Source: an uncultured Alphaproteobacteria bacterium (GTDB lineage Bacteria; Pseudomonadota; Alphaproteobacteria; UBA6615). Taken from it: a DNA stretch of 44,301 nucleotides. Below the pieces are notes generated by a model. It made no database searches and was not told the origin of the DNA. It saw only the letters and a list, made by a program, of their open reading frames with translations. Location of the stretch: NCBI GenBank assembly GCA_943787445.1, contig CALSML010000022.1:1-44301 (forward strand). Direction: 5' to 3'. Shown one piece after another: positions 1 through 8,944 of the stretch (positions within the stretch are counted from its first letter, which is position 1; the number at the start of each line of letters is the position of its first letter). Made by a program: the position numbers and the translations under genes.

Positions 1-773
1 ATGTTGTCGGTGTTCATGACGCCGTGGATAAAGCCAATGCTCATCCATTTTGCGACCAGTGCGGACTGGGCTTCGGCGACGGCGTCCAGAAACGCCAGAT
101 ACGCGTTATCGGCATCTGCGGCCGCAGGGTGATGGCGGGCGATGGCGTAGTCGGCCAGCTGGCGTACTTTCTCTCCATCACCCCGGGCGGCAAAGAACTG
201 GAATGTGCCCACCCGCATGTGACTTGCCGCCACGCGGGTCAGCACGCCGCCGGGCAGCAGGGTTTCCCGCTGTACCATCTCGCCGGTGCTGACAGCGGCC
301 AGCGCGCGTGTTGTGGGCACACCCAGCGCGTGCATGGCTTCGCCGATCAGGTATTCGCGCAAAACCGGCCCCAGTGCCGACTTGCCATCGCCACCGCGCG
401 AAAAGGGGGTTCGTCCTGACCCCTTGAGCTGGATGTCACGCCGCCGTCCCTGAGTGTCGATCACTTCGCCGAGCAACAGGGCACGACCGTCTCCCAGCTG
501 GGGACTGAATCCGCCGAACTGATGACCGGCATAGGCCTGGGCCAATGGCGCGGCACCATCGGGTGTGACATTGCCGGAGAAAATGGCCGTTCCCGCATCC
601 GTGATCAGATCCGCCGGGTCCAGCCCGAGTTCCGAGGCCAGCGCGTGATTCAGCTGCAGGAGCTTCGGGGCTCTGGCCGTGGCCGCACTGCATTCCACAA
701 AACAGCCTTCGAGGCTGCGCGAGAAGCTGTTGTCGAATGCAAATTGGGGACGGGCTGGGCTCAGGTTGTTCAT
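1..773 (-). CDS. selO: SelO/YdiU protein adenylyltransferase, 3'-truncated by window edge
   Basis: This encodes the first 257 residues of a SelO (YdiU, UPF0061) pseudokinase, which transfers AMP from ATP onto Ser/Thr/Tyr of target proteins. The gene starts at the ATG at 771-773 and runs off the window start. Visible family signatures are [22 protein letters not shown] (residues ~82-103), the nucleotide-binding [17 protein letters not shown] with Lys117, and HGVMNTDN at the extreme end. D256-N257 there match the catalytic/metal pair D246-N247 of E. coli SelO. The second metal Asp (in the family's DYG motif) lies outside the window. Full-length homologues are about 480-500 aa, so roughly half is missing only because of the window border. 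It follows the dehydrogenase pseudogene on the same strand after about 76 nt. I am confident of the family; the target proteins are unknown. Confidence 0.93.
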   Translation of the reverse strand, partial: MNNLSPARPQFAFDNSFSRSLEGCFVECSAATARAPKLLQLNHALASELGLDPADLITDAGTAIFSGNVTPDGAAPLAQAYAGHQFGGFSPQLGDGRALLLGEVIDTQGRRRDIQLKGSGRTPFSRGGDGKSALGPVLREYLIGEAMHALGVPTTRALAAVSTGEMVQRETLLPGGVLTRVAASHMRVGTFQFFAARGDGEKVRQLADYAIARHHPAAADADNAYLAFLDAVAEAQSALVAKWMSIGFIHGVMNTDN

Positions 774-849
774 GTCGCTTGGTTCCGGTGTCCTAGCCTC
801 TGAAAGATGGGATTGTTGCCGGAAATGTCCATATGGGCCCGCGCCCGCA

Positions 850-2060
850 TCAGCCTGTACCGGTACCGGATACGGGCAGTTCATTGGGGAGGAGGATGTG
901 TTCGCGGCCGATGGAGGGAATATCGGTGACACCGAGCACCGCCATGGTGCGCGTGATCTCGGATTCAAGAATTTCCAGCGCCCGTGTGGCACCGGCTTCA
1001 CCGGCGGCCCCGACGCCATAAAGCGTGGCGCGTCCGATGGCGATGACATCCGCGCCCAGCGCGAGGCCCTTGAGGACATCACTGCCACGCCGCACGCCGC
1101 TATCGGCAATGATGGTCAAGCGATCGCCGACGGCCTGTCGGATCGCGGGCAGGGCATCCCAGGGTGTGACCGCCGTGTCATTCACATTGCCCGCATGGTT
1201 GGACACGAAAATGCCATCCGCGCCGCAATCTGCCGCCGTTACGGCATCGTCGGGATGCAGCACACCCTTGACCAGCAGCTTGTGGGGCCAGGCGTCGCGA
1301 ACGCGTTTCAGGAAGTCCCAGGTGAGGGTTTCGTTGCGGTTGAGGAAGCTGGAAGACTTGGCGGAGACATATCCGGTGGCTTCTGCCTTGGCCTCCTCGG
1401 GCACATGAATGTTGGAGAAGGCGGGCAACTTGCCTTCGGCCAGATAGTAGCGTCCCGCCGTTCCGACCAGCCAGCGCGGATGTTTCAGGCTGTCGATCGC
1501 CGTTTTCAGGGTGACGCGCGGCGGGAAGACCAGCCCGTTGCGGACATCGATCTCGCGGTTGTTGTAGACGGGAGAATCCACGGTGACGACCAGCCCTTCG
1601 AACCCGGCATCCAGCGCCCGCTGATGGTGACGAAGGCGGCTTCGGCATCGCGCCAGACATAGAGCTGGAACCATTGGGTGCCGCAGCCATTCTCATGGAC
1701 TTTCTCCATTGCCGTGTTGGAGGTGCTGGCGAGCGTGAACGGTATATTTGCCTTCGCCGCTGCCCGTGCAAGTTCGGTTTCCCCGCGATACCAGACAAAG
1801 CCCGCCGGACCGGTCGGCCCGATTATCAGGGGCAATCCGTGTTGCTTGCCAAACAGTTTGATGCCGGGATTGCGCCCGGAAATGTCGCGCATGATCCGGG
1901 GGCGCAGCTTGATTCGATCGAGCGCCAATCGATTATCCCGCATGGCGATCTGGTCCTCACTGCCCTTGTCGCAAAAATCGAACAGGGCCTTGGTGAGACG
2001 GCGTTTCGCCATGCGACGAAGGTCTTCGATGTTGAGTGCCTGGCGCGACAAATCAGCCAT
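850..2060 (-). pseudogene. FMN-dependent 2-hydroxy-acid dehydrogenase (LldD-like), frameshifted
   Basis: This belongs to the FMN-dependent alpha-hydroxy-acid dehydrogenase/oxidase family (lactate, glycolate, mandelate). The start is the ATG at 2058-2060 behind an ACCGGAG site. The frame is intact to about WFQLYVWRDAEAAFVTI and then needs a single-base correction near 1617-1622 to resume at RALDAGFEGLVVTVDSP. It continues to the TGA at 850-852, giving about 403 residues when repaired. Conserved parts are FDFCDKGSED, FQLYVW (active-site Tyr), TVDSPVYNNREIDVRNG, VKGVLHPDDA and [20 protein letters not shown]. The usual NHGGRQ/NHGARQ motif reads NHAGNVND: the catalytic His is kept, but the Arg that binds the substrate carboxylate is Asn. 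Substrate preference may therefore differ from classical family members. It lies divergent to the GST gene. Whether the frameshift is real decay or a sequencing error cannot be told from one sequence. Confidence 0.85.
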
Positions 2061-2115
2061 GGGGGGCTCCGGTAAATTCTCTGGTTCGGACGCAGAAAAG
2101 GTCAGGCGTGGTGCC

Positions 2116-2125
2116 TGGTATGACC
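2116..2125. promoter_or_regulatory. Possible GntR/FCD-type half-palindrome TGGTATGACC
   Basis: The divergent spacer between the dehydrogenase and the GST (2061-2317) contains TGGTATGACC. This resembles the TNGT-N3-ACNA operators of FadR-like GntR regulators, which often control lactate/glycolate dehydrogenases. The last base does not fit and no regulator gene is nearby, so this is a weak call. No clear sigma-70 promoter was found in the spacer. Confidence 0.2.
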
Positions 2126-2317
2126 TTGAGAGCGGTTTCAGGCGACAGAGACCATGATCGCGGCAACGGTTCAAGCCGAAAGCTTTTATGATGATTCGCC
2201 TCGTCCACGAGTTGTCTCAGCAAGCGATCCCGAGACGTGAAAGGGGGGCAGGCTGTCGCGGAATTGTGGGAAATAATCCATGTTGAAATCCGCTTGTGAC
2301 AACGCAGGAGAGATATT

Positions 2318-2929
2318 GTGAAAATCTATCATTCCCCCGGTTCCCGATCCGTTCGTGTGATCTGGCTGTTTGAAGAACTTGGTCTGCCCTATGAGCTGGT
2401 GCAGTTCAAACTGGGTGCGCCCGAGATGCGATCCCCGGATTATCTAAAGGTCCATCCCATGGGGCGCGTGCCGGCGCTGGAGGATGGTAGCCAGACAATC
2501 TTTGAATCCGGTGCGATCATACAATACGTGGTGGCAAAATATGGCGATGGGGCGTTGGAGCCGGATGTTGCGTTCCCCGAATTCGGCAATTATCTGCAAT
2601 GGCTGCACTATGCCGAGGGCATGCTGATGCCCCAGGTCAACATTCTGGTGGTGGAGACAATCTTCCTATCGGAGGAACGCCGCAATCAGGTGAATATTGA
2701 TCGCGCCATGAAGCTGCTGAACCGGATGCTCGTTGCTGTTGATGCGCATATGGAAGGACGGGACTATCTGGCCGGGGAATTTTCTGCCGCAGACATCATG
2801 ACCGGTCATGCCTGCAGCGTGTCCCGGCGTCTGGGCGCCGATGTTTCGGAACTCCCGAATCTGAGTGCCTATATTGATCGTGTTGAAGCCCGACCTGCTC
2901 TGATCGCAGCGCGCGCACACAACGACTGA
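2318..2929 (+). CDS. Glutathione S-transferase family protein
   Basis: A cytosolic GST-fold protein of 203 aa. It has an N-terminal thioredoxin-like domain (residues 1-80; KIYHSPGSRSVRVIWLFEELGLPY, the VPALEDGSQTIFESGAI glutathione-binding segment with its cis-Pro and the E-S pair). The all-alpha C-terminal domain contains the DYLAGEFSAADIM N-capping/folding motif. A GTG start at 2318-2320 is chosen because CAGGAGA lies 5-6 nt upstream and the fold begins immediately. Such GSTs conjugate glutathione to electrophiles or take part in aromatic and halogenated-compound catabolism; the substrate cannot be read from sequence. The GMC oxidoreductase starts 16 nt downstream, so the two are probably co-transcribed. 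Confidence 0.9.
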   Translation: MKIYHSPGSRSVRVIWLFEELGLPYELVQFKLGAPEMRSPDYLKVHPMGRVPALEDGSQTIFESGAIIQYVVAKYGDGALEPDVAFPEFGNYLQWLHYAEGMLMPQVNILVVETIFLSEERRNQVNIDRAMKLLNRMLVAVDAHMEGRDYLAGEFSAADIMTGHACSVSRRLGADVSELPNLSAYIDRVEARPALIAARAHND

Positions 2930-2944
2930 CGCTCTGATACGAAC

Positions 2945-4642
2945 ATGCGTGACGGGTTCGACTACATCATCGTCGGTGGTGGCTCCGCAGGCTGCGTGCT
3001 GGCGAACCGCCTTTCGGCGCGTTCGGCAAACCGGGTGCTGCTTCTGGAGGCGGGGCAGGATACGCCGCCCGGGGCCGAGCCGGCTGATGTCGCGGACACC
3101 TATCCGACCTCCTATTACAATCCCAACTACGCCTGGCTGGCGCTGGAAGGGTTCAATCGCAGTCCCGCGGACGGTCCGCCCGTGCATCTGCGCCAGGGCC
3201 GCATTCTCGGAGGTGGTTCCTCGGTCATGGGGATGGTCGCCCTGCGCGGCACGCCGGATGACTACCGCGAATGGGTTGAGATGGGAGCGGAAGGCTGGGG
3301 CTGGGATGATGTGCTGCCGTATTTCCGCAAGCTGGAAACCGATACCGATTTCGCCGGGCACGATCAGTATGGCGTGTCCCATGGCGGTGATGGCCTGGTT
3401 CCGATCCGACGCTTGCCCGAGGAGAAATGGCCGCCGTTGCTACAGGCGCTGGCGGCTGACAGCCAGCAGCGCCAACTGGCCCGAATCGAAGATTTCAACA
3501 GCGATTTTCGCGACGGTTACGGCGCGTTGCCCCTGAGCAAGTTCGAGAACAGGCGAGCCTCGAGCGCGATTTGCTACCTCGATGCGCAAACCCGCGCCCG
3601 GGACAATCTGACGATCATGACGGGAGCGGAAGTGCAGGGACTCGTTTTCGAGGGGCAGCGGGTGACCGGGGTAGAGGTTTTCACCGGCGGTCAGACAAAG
3701 ACCCTGAGCGCAGGAGACGTGCTTGTCTGTGCCGGTGCGCTGCAGTCTCCCGTGATGCTGCAGCGGGCCGGAATCGGTCCGGCCGATGACCTGCGCGCGG
3801 CGGGCATCTCGGTGGTGGCCGACATATCCGGGGTCGGACGCAATCTGCACAATCACCAGATTCTCTATCTGGTGGCTCATCTGAAGCGTGCAGCAGCACC
3901 GCCACCGGGGCAGCGAGATCACACCACGGCGACCTGGCGATTTTCGTCAGAGGTCGCCGATTGCCCGCCCAGCGATGTCTATATCAGCTATGTCGGGCAG
4001 ACCGGCTGGCATGCACTGGGGCGGCGCATGAGTTCGCTGACGCCGGTGGTTCTCAAACCCTTTTCCCGGGGACGGGTGCGGGTGAATCCAACCGGGCCGG
4101 ATGGCCCACCCGATATTCGCTTTGATTTTCAGTCCGATGATCGTGACCGTACCCGGATGGCGGTCGCAGTCCGTCGCGCGGCGGACATGCTGCTGGCGCC
4201 GGAGGTTCGCGCGTTGTGGCATGCTGCAACCCCCGTGGGGCGCACCCAGCATCTGCGGAAATTCAACGATATCAATGCCTACAATTCGCTCCGGGCGCGG
4301 GCCATTTCGGCGTTTCTCGATCTTGTGCCGGCCGCCAGTCGTCTTGTGCTGGGCACTCTGTCTCATCCCGGACTGGATCTGGAGAGCCTGATGGAGGATG
4401 ACGATGTTCTGGATGGGTTCGTGCGCGAGAGCGTGGTGGGCATGGCGCATCATGCCGGAACCTGTCGGATGGGGCCGGTGAATGACCCGGGCGCGGTGAC
4501 GGATATGCAGGGGCGGGTCCACGGTATCGCTGGGCTGCGGGTGGTGGATGCCTCGATCATGCCCTGGGTGCCCCGGGGCAACACGAACATTCCCACGCTG
4601 ATGATCGCTGAGAAGATCGCCACCACCATGCTTGGGGAATAA
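2945..4642 (+). CDS. GMC-family FAD oxidoreductase (choline dehydrogenase-like)
   Basis: A 565-aa flavoprotein that oxidises a primary or secondary alcohol with FAD as hydride acceptor. The Rossmann FAD-binding motif is at residues 4-24 (FDYIIVGGGSAGCVLANRLSA). GMC signature 1 is GRILGGGSSVMGMVALRG, and signature 2 is near GALQSPVMLQRAGIGP. The C-terminal active site is HHAGTCRMG ... LRVVDASIMPWVPRGNTNIPTLMIAEK, with the catalytic His in HHAGTCRMG and Asn in GNTN. Length is normal for the family (530-570). The start follows the GST stop by 16 nt without a strong ribosome site, suggesting translational coupling. The cupin gene follows after about 80 nt. The physiological alcohol is unknown; choline itself is not supported by any neighbouring betaine gene. 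Confidence 0.93.
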   Translation: MRDGFDYIIVGGGSAGCVLANRLSARSANRVLLLEAGQDTPPGAEPADVADTYPTSYYNPNYAWLALEGFNRSPADGPPVHLRQGRILGGGSSVMGMVALRGTPDDYREWVEMGAEGWGWDDVLPYFRKLETDTDFAGHDQYGVSHGGDGLVPIRRLPEEKWPPLLQALAADSQQRQLARIEDFNSDFRDGYGALPLSKFENRRASSAICYLDAQTRARDNLTIMTGAEVQGLVFEGQRVTGVEVFTGGQTKTLSAGDVLVCAGALQSPVMLQRAGIGPADDLRAAGISVVADISGVGRNLHNHQILYLVAHLKRAAAPPPGQRDHTTATWRFSSEVADCPPSDVYISYVGQTGWHALGRRMSSLTPVVLKPFSRGRVRVNPTGPDGPPDIRFDFQSDDRDRTRMAVAVRRAADMLLAPEVRALWHAATPVGRTQHLRKFNDINAYNSLRARAISAFLDLVPAASRLVLGTLSHPGLDLESLMEDDDVLDGFVRESVVGMAHHAGTCRMGPVNDPGAVTDMQGRVHGIAGLRVVDASIMPWVPRGNTNIPTLMIAEKIATTMLGE

Positions 4643-4721
4643 GAGGCGACCGGCAAAAGCTTGCCGTCGCCCGCGAATTTGCGCCATCCTTGTCGGGCAG
4701 ACGCATTCAGGAGAAGACGGC

Positions 4722-5255
4722 ATGAGCGACATCATCAAGATGACTCAGGACGAGATGAACGCACGGATTGCCCGTTTCGCGGACCAGAAGGGCAATGATC
4801 AGCTGATGATCACCCAGAGCATTCCCGGATTTCAGCGCGATATTTACAGCATCATCGGCAAGGGCGTGTCCGAGGATGCGGAAACCCAGCCGGGTATTGT
4901 CGATTCCGAAGGATTCAATCTGGCCTATGTGGGCGCGGCTCCGGACAACGGCTCGGCCATGCACATCCACAATGAAGAGGTTGAGGTGTTCATTCCGATC
5001 AGCGGTTAGTGGGCGATCTACTGGAATGAAGGCGATGACATGGAAGAGGTCGTTCTGGGGCCGATGGATTGCATTTCCGTGCCCGCCAAGGTGATGCGTA
5101 GCTTCAAGAATGTGGGCGACACTTATGGCCATTTGCTTGTGATTATCGGCGGCACGAAGAACACGACCGTCTCGCGGCCACAGGATGTGATCGATGCGGC
5201 GGCGGCGGCCGGGCTGACGCTGGACAAGGATGGCAAGATGGTTGCCGCCGAATAG
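4722..5255 (+). pseudogene. Cupin-domain protein interrupted by an in-frame amber codon
   Basis: One continuous reading frame of 178 codons, apart from a TAG at 5007-5009 (codon 96). The start is the ATG at 4722 behind CAGGAGAAG. The cupin metal motif is intact just before the stop: GSAMHIHNEEVEVFIPISG supplies the two His and the Glu of G(X)5HXH(X)3-4E(X)6G. After the TAG, the frame continues WAIYWNEGDDMEEVVLGPMDCISVPAKVMRSFKN, the second half of the same beta-barrel, ending at the TAG at about 5253. Without readthrough the barrel is cut in half. It could be a point-mutated gene, a sequencing error, or an amber-suppressed codon; the first two are more likely. Function is probably a small metal-binding dioxygenase/isomerase-like cupin, but this cannot be refined. 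Confidence 0.8.
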
Positions 5256-5260
5256 GTTAC

Positions 5261-5710
5261 CTAGCCTGTGGTCGGGGCCATGGCCGCTTCGAGCACGTTC
5301 CGGAACTCATCGGACAAAGGCACCGAGCTTGATTTGGCCGGATCGAACTGCACGGTCACGATCTCAGCGGTCGCAACGCATTTGGCGTTCTGAAAAATCG
5401 CCTGTCCCAAACCATAGGACGACCCGCCGATGCGGGTGACGACGGTACCTATCTCGACCTCACCGGGATAATGCGCAGGTGCAAGATAGTTGGCGGCATA
5501 TTTGACGACGGCAAATCCCGACAGCTTGTCGCCGGCGACCGAGGTCAGTCGCTGCAAGCGGAAGCCCACCCGGCCATCCTCGAAATACTGGTTGATGGCG
5601 CCGTTGTTCACATGGCCGTTGGGGTCCAGATCGCTGTAGCGCACGCTTACGGTTGTCCAGGTTCCGTAAAGATCGCGGGATGTGAGGTCGGGGTTGTCTG
5701 TTTGGGACAT
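5261..5710 (-). CDS. Acyl-CoA thioesterase, 4HBT/hot-dog fold
   Basis: A hot-dog-fold thioesterase of about 149 aa related to 4-hydroxybenzoyl-CoA thioesterase/YbgC. The signature YSDLDPNGHVNNGAINQYFEDGR (residues ~25-47) holds the catalytic Asp and the H-V-N-N turn. The segment YLAPAHYPGEVEIGTVVTRIGGSSYGLGQAIF forms the central sheet. The ATG at 5708-5710 is preferred over an upstream alternative because AAGAGAAA precedes it and homologues begin here. It is divergent from the alpha/beta hydrolase gene with a 98-nt spacer, and its 3' end meets the cupin gene after a few bases. It hydrolyses a CoA thioester of unknown acyl group. Confidence 0.88.
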   Translation of the reverse strand: MSQTDNPDLTSRDLYGTWTTVSVRYSDLDPNGHVNNGAINQYFEDGRVGFRLQRLTSVAGDKLSGFAVVKYAANYLAPAHYPGEVEIGTVVTRIGGSSYGLGQAIFQNAKCVATAEIVTVQFDPAKSSSVPLSDEFRNVLEAAMAPTTG

Positions 5711-5808
5711 CGTTTCTCTTTTCCGGACCGTCATGCGGTCTTTGGTTTTCGCAGGCCAGCATATAACCTGACAACCTGTCTGCGTCGATCCATAGAAGGG
5801 AAACAGCC

Positions 5809-6655
5809 ATGCCTATCGCCACAATCCGCGGGGTGAACCTGCGCTACGACGTGATCGGTGACGACGGACCGTTTGTCACCCTGATCACCGGCGGTCGTCG
5901 CGGGTTCGACGAGTTCGTTCCGCTCGCCGAGAAGGTCGCCACCCATGGCTACCGGGTGTTGCTGCATGACCGCCGCAACACCGGGGCTTCGGACATTCTG
6001 CTGGCAGCCGATGATGTGGAGGAAGCGGTCTGGGCCGATGACCTCAACGAATTGCTGCATCATCTCGACGCAGTGCCGGCGTTTATTGGCGGATCCTCTT
6101 CGGGGGCGCGGACAGCGCTGATGTTCGGTCTGCGTCATCCTGAAATCCGCGCGGGGTCTTCTGCTGTTGCGGGTCTCTGGCGGGGCCTTTGCAGCCCAGC
6201 GCCTGCCCGAAGCCTATTACGAGCAGTTCATTCGCATCGCCCAGGAAGGTGGCATGGAAGCCATCTGCGCCACGCCGGAATATGGAGAGCGGATTGCCGC
6301 CAATGCCGCCAACCGTGATCGGTTGATGGCCATGTCTGCGGAAGAATTCATCGACATCCAGACCCGCTTGCGCGACCTGTTCGTGGCCGGTGCCGATCTG
6401 CCGGTTTTCGGCGTGACCGAAGCCGAACTCAGCTCGATCCGGATCCCCACTGTGGTGATCCCGGGCAATGACAAGGTGCATGATTCAAATAGTGGTCGGG
6501 CGGTCCACGCCATGATCCCGGGTAGCGAGATGCATGTTCTGCCGATGGAAGATCAGGATGTCCCCGTGGTGCCTTTCGAGGACTGGGAGGCCCATGAGCC
6601 CGAAATCGCGCAGACTCTGGCCGATTTCATGGCACGCCACGAGCAAGCTGCCTAA
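5809..6655 (+). pseudogene. Alpha/beta hydrolase, single-base frameshift
   Basis: Starts at the ATG at 5809 behind GAAGGGAAACAGCC. The first frame gives MPIATIRGVNLRYDVIG, the oxyanion region TGGRRGFDEF, HDRRNTGASD, and the nucleophile elbow GGSSSGARTALMFGLRHPEIRAG (G-x-S-x-G). One extra base near 6157 shifts the frame. With one T removed it reads on as LLLLRVSGGAFAAQRLPEAYYEQFI and continues to the TAA at 6653-6655, passing RIPTVVIPGNDKVHDSNSGRAVHAMIPGSEMHVLP (the acid and cap region). The repaired protein is about 281 aa, normal for this family of esterases/hydrolases. The substrate is unknown. The indel lies beside short TC/TG runs, so error and decay are both possible. Confidence 0.82.
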
Positions 6656-7310
6656 TTGCGCCATTCGGGCAGAGGGACGGGGGTCCAGTCGCGGGTCAAT
6701 CCGAGATCGTCGACGATCGTATTGGCGGCGATATAGCCCGGTGCCCCGTTCACCCCGCCGCCATTGCCTGATGAGGACTCGCACAGATACAGGCCATCGA
6801 TCGGGCTGCGGCTTCCCGACAGGTCGGGGTGCGGCCGGTTGATGCCCAGCTGGCTGGGAATGAAGGCTCCCATGCGAACGGCGCCCTGGCGCATGTTGAC
6901 GTTCAGGCGTCCCACGTCCAGCGGCGTGAACAGGTATTCCGCGCGGACATTGTCGCCATCCAGATTGATGGCGTATTCACGCCAGACATCGAGCACCCTG
7001 CGGGCATAGTCGTCCCTGTTTCGATCCCAGTTGTCCGGCGCACCGTCCACGGCATAGGGTGCAAAGGGCCACCAGAACGCGGAATGTCCGCCTTCGGGCG
7101 CATAGGACGGGTCCACATGGCTGTTGCAGGCACCATTGCCCATCAGCACCCGGGGGAACTGTCCGGCCGCACAGTCTTCGAAACACTGTTCCACCTGATC
7201 GACGTCATCCATTCCGAAGAAGATGTTGAAGGCCCGGTTGATATCGGGGTCGAATGCGCGAACCCGCACCGCTTTCATTCTCGGGATGCTCTGGGCCGCG
7301 GCGATATTCG
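6652..7310 (-). pseudogene. C-terminal fragment of a phytoene-dehydrogenase-like FAD oxidoreductase
   Basis: Only the C-terminal ~210 residues of an NAD(P)/FAD-dependent oxidoreductase (phytoene desaturase/PYROXD2-like, normally ~500-550 aa) are present. Recognisable segments are PSYAPEGGHSAFWWPFAPYAV, the helical NWDRNRDDYARRVLDVWRE, and the terminal FAD-contacting GLYLCESSSGNGGGVNGAPGYIAANTI. The FAD-binding N-terminus (GxGxxG) is missing. Minus-strand coding similarity fades between about 7279 and 7310, where the sequence becomes the opposite-strand MFS fragment. No plausible ribosome site precedes the first in-frame ATG at 7278. The fragment is best explained as the remnant of a deletion or misassembly; its 3' end overlaps the stop of the preceding hydrolase by a few bases. 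Confidence 0.78.
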
Positions 7311-7621
7311 GGTTCGCACTGTCGCCCTTTTATGGGTTGTCCTTCGGCCTGCTCGTGCTGGCCGGGTTCTTCGATCTGTCATTCAATTCGATGACCCGAA
7401 CGCTGGCGCAACTCAACGCACCGGCTGAAATTCGTGGCCGGGCGATTGGCGTGTTCAATGTGGGCAGTTTGGGCTGCCACACATTCAGCGGCTTTACGGT
7501 TGGATTTGGGGGCGGCCTGATCGGCATTAACCTGCCGCTGTCGATCAGCGCGGGTTTGTTGCTTGTGGCGATGGCGGCCCTGTATGTCTGGGCCCGCAGG
7601 CGAGGCGTTGTCGACGTCTGA
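7270..7621 (+). pseudogene. C-terminal fragment of an MFS transporter
   Basis: This encodes the last ~115 residues of a major facilitator protein: three or four hydrophobic helices (ILGMLWAAAIFGFALSPFYG, LSFGLLVLAGFFDLSF, IGINLPLSISAGLLLVAMAALYVWA). Between the first helices and the final one lies the cytoplasmic-loop-like TLAQLNAPAEIRGRAIGVFN, the typical MFS 'R-G-R' loop. The preceding eight or more helices are absent, and the reading frame emerges straight out of the opposite-strand oxidoreductase fragment. The ATG at 7286 has no convincing ribosome site. It ends 10 nt before the convergent phaZ stop. Together with the previous fragment it marks a breakpoint that removed the 5' halves of two divergent genes. 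Confidence 0.75.
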
Positions 7622-7630
7622 CGCGTGGGG

Positions 7631-8845
7631 TTAACCCGCTGCCGCCACGAGTTTTTGAATCTGGGGGTAGATTTCCCCGTTCCAGCGGCGCCCGCTGAAG
7701 GTGCCGTAATGGCCGACCCCGGCCTGCAGGTGATGGTGTTTCTGCTTTTTCGACAGCCCTGTACAGAGCCCATGGGCGGCTGCCGTCTGGCCAATCGAAC
7801 AGATATCATCGCGTTCGCCTTCGATGGTCAGCAGCATGGTGCGCCGGATCGCTGCCGGATCAACCTTGCGACCGCGATGGATCAGTTTGCCCTTGGCAAT
7901 GCGTTGTTCGTGGAACACGGATTCGATCGTTTCCAGAAAGAACTCTGCTGTCAGATCGAGGACCGAGCAATATTCATCGTAGAAGCTGGTGATGGTTTCC
8001 GCTTCCTCGGTCCGGCCTTCAACGAGGTGCCCGAACAGATCGCGGTGCGCCTTGGCGTGCTTGTCACTGTTCATCGACATGAAGCCGGAAAGCTGCAGAA
8101 AGCCCGGATAGACGGACCGACCGCTGCCTTCGAATCGGAAGGGCACGCGGCTGACAACGTTCTTTTTGAACCATTCGATCGGATGGGAGGTGGCGAATTT
8201 GTTGACTGCGTTGGGAGACACACGTGTGTCGATCGGCCCGGCCATGAGCGTCAGGCTGGCCGGGGCAGCGGGGTGATCGTCCTCTTCCATCAGGGCCACG
8301 GCGGCGAGTGCCTGCACGCTGGGCTGACAGACCGCGAAGACATGTGTGCCGGGACCAAGGGTTTCGATACACGACATGACGAGGTCGATATGGTCATCGA
8401 AGCCGAACAATCCCTCGGAGGGGTGCACATCCCGCGCGTTTTTCCAGTCGGTGATGTAGACGTCGTGTTCGCGCAGGAGGGTCTGGATCGTGGGACGCAA
8501 CAGGGTTGCGAAATGCCCCGATAGCGGCGCGATGACGAGTATTTTCGGCTGCCCCGACACGCCATCCCTGGCGAAATGTAGCAAATCGCAGAAGGGGTGG
8601 CTGAGAACGACCTCTTCATGCACCGCAACATGGTTTTTGCCCACCTGCACATGGTCGATATTGTAGTCGGGCCGGGTGTGGGAGAGGTGTGAGCGGGCGG
8701 ACATTTCCCAGAATGCGGTCATGTTCCGGTTCAGGCCCATGAAATGGAAGCCGGGAATCATGTCAGCGATTGCCAATGCACCCCGAGCCGCGCTCCGCAT
8801 GGGTTCAAAGGCATCTGTGTAGTTCTGATAGCTTTGGTACAGCAT
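7631..8845 (-). CDS. phaZ: Intracellular polyhydroxyalkanoate (PHB) depolymerase
   Basis: An intracellular PHB depolymerase of about 404 aa, which mobilises stored poly-3-hydroxybutyrate granules. The start at 8845 (MLYQSYQNYTDAFEPMR) matches where homologues begin; an upstream TTG at 8911 would add 22 unconserved residues. Family landmarks are ARSHLSHTRPDYNI, PLSGHFATLLRPTIQTLL, DVYITDWKNARDVHPSEGLFGFDDHI, and the Cys nucleophile box AVCQPSVQAL (Cys173, equivalent to the catalytic Cys of Ralstonia PhaZ1). The acid/His region ends in LTIEGERDDICSIGQTAAAHGLC and VGHYGTFSGRRWNGEIYP. Two PhaR-like operator cores lie about 100-130 nt upstream. It is convergent with the MFS fragment and divergent from the TauD-like gene. 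No PHA synthase is in the window. Confidence 0.92.
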   Translation of the reverse strand: MLYQSYQNYTDAFEPMRSAARGALAIADMIPGFHFMGLNRNMTAFWEMSARSHLSHTRPDYNIDHVQVGKNHVAVHEEVVLSHPFCDLLHFARDGVSGQPKILVIAPLSGHFATLLRPTIQTLLREHDVYITDWKNARDVHPSEGLFGFDDHIDLVMSCIETLGPGTHVFAVCQPSVQALAAVALMEEDDHPAAPASLTLMAGPIDTRVSPNAVNKFATSHPIEWFKKNVVSRVPFRFEGSGRSVYPGFLQLSGFMSMNSDKHAKAHRDLFGHLVEGRTEEAETITSFYDEYCSVLDLTAEFFLETIESVFHEQRIAKGKLIHRGRKVDPAAIRRTMLLTIEGERDDICSIGQTAAAHGLCTGLSKKQKHHHLQAGVGHYGTFSGRRWNGEIYPQIQKLVAAAG

Positions 8846-8944
8846 GCGATCTAGCGTCCGAAACAGCTTCTGCGGTGCGTCAGACGCACAGGAAAATAGG
8901 AGTCTGTGCAAATTTTCATGAAGAAAGGTTAATCCCTCGAATCA

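Noticed and set aside
679..1662. 327-codon plus-strand frame over the hydroxy-acid dehydrogenase
   Set aside because: Low-complexity translation of the complement of a recognised gene; no family features.
7625..8524. 299-codon plus-strand frame over phaZ
   Set aside because: Antisense to a well conserved depolymerase gene; no motif of its own.
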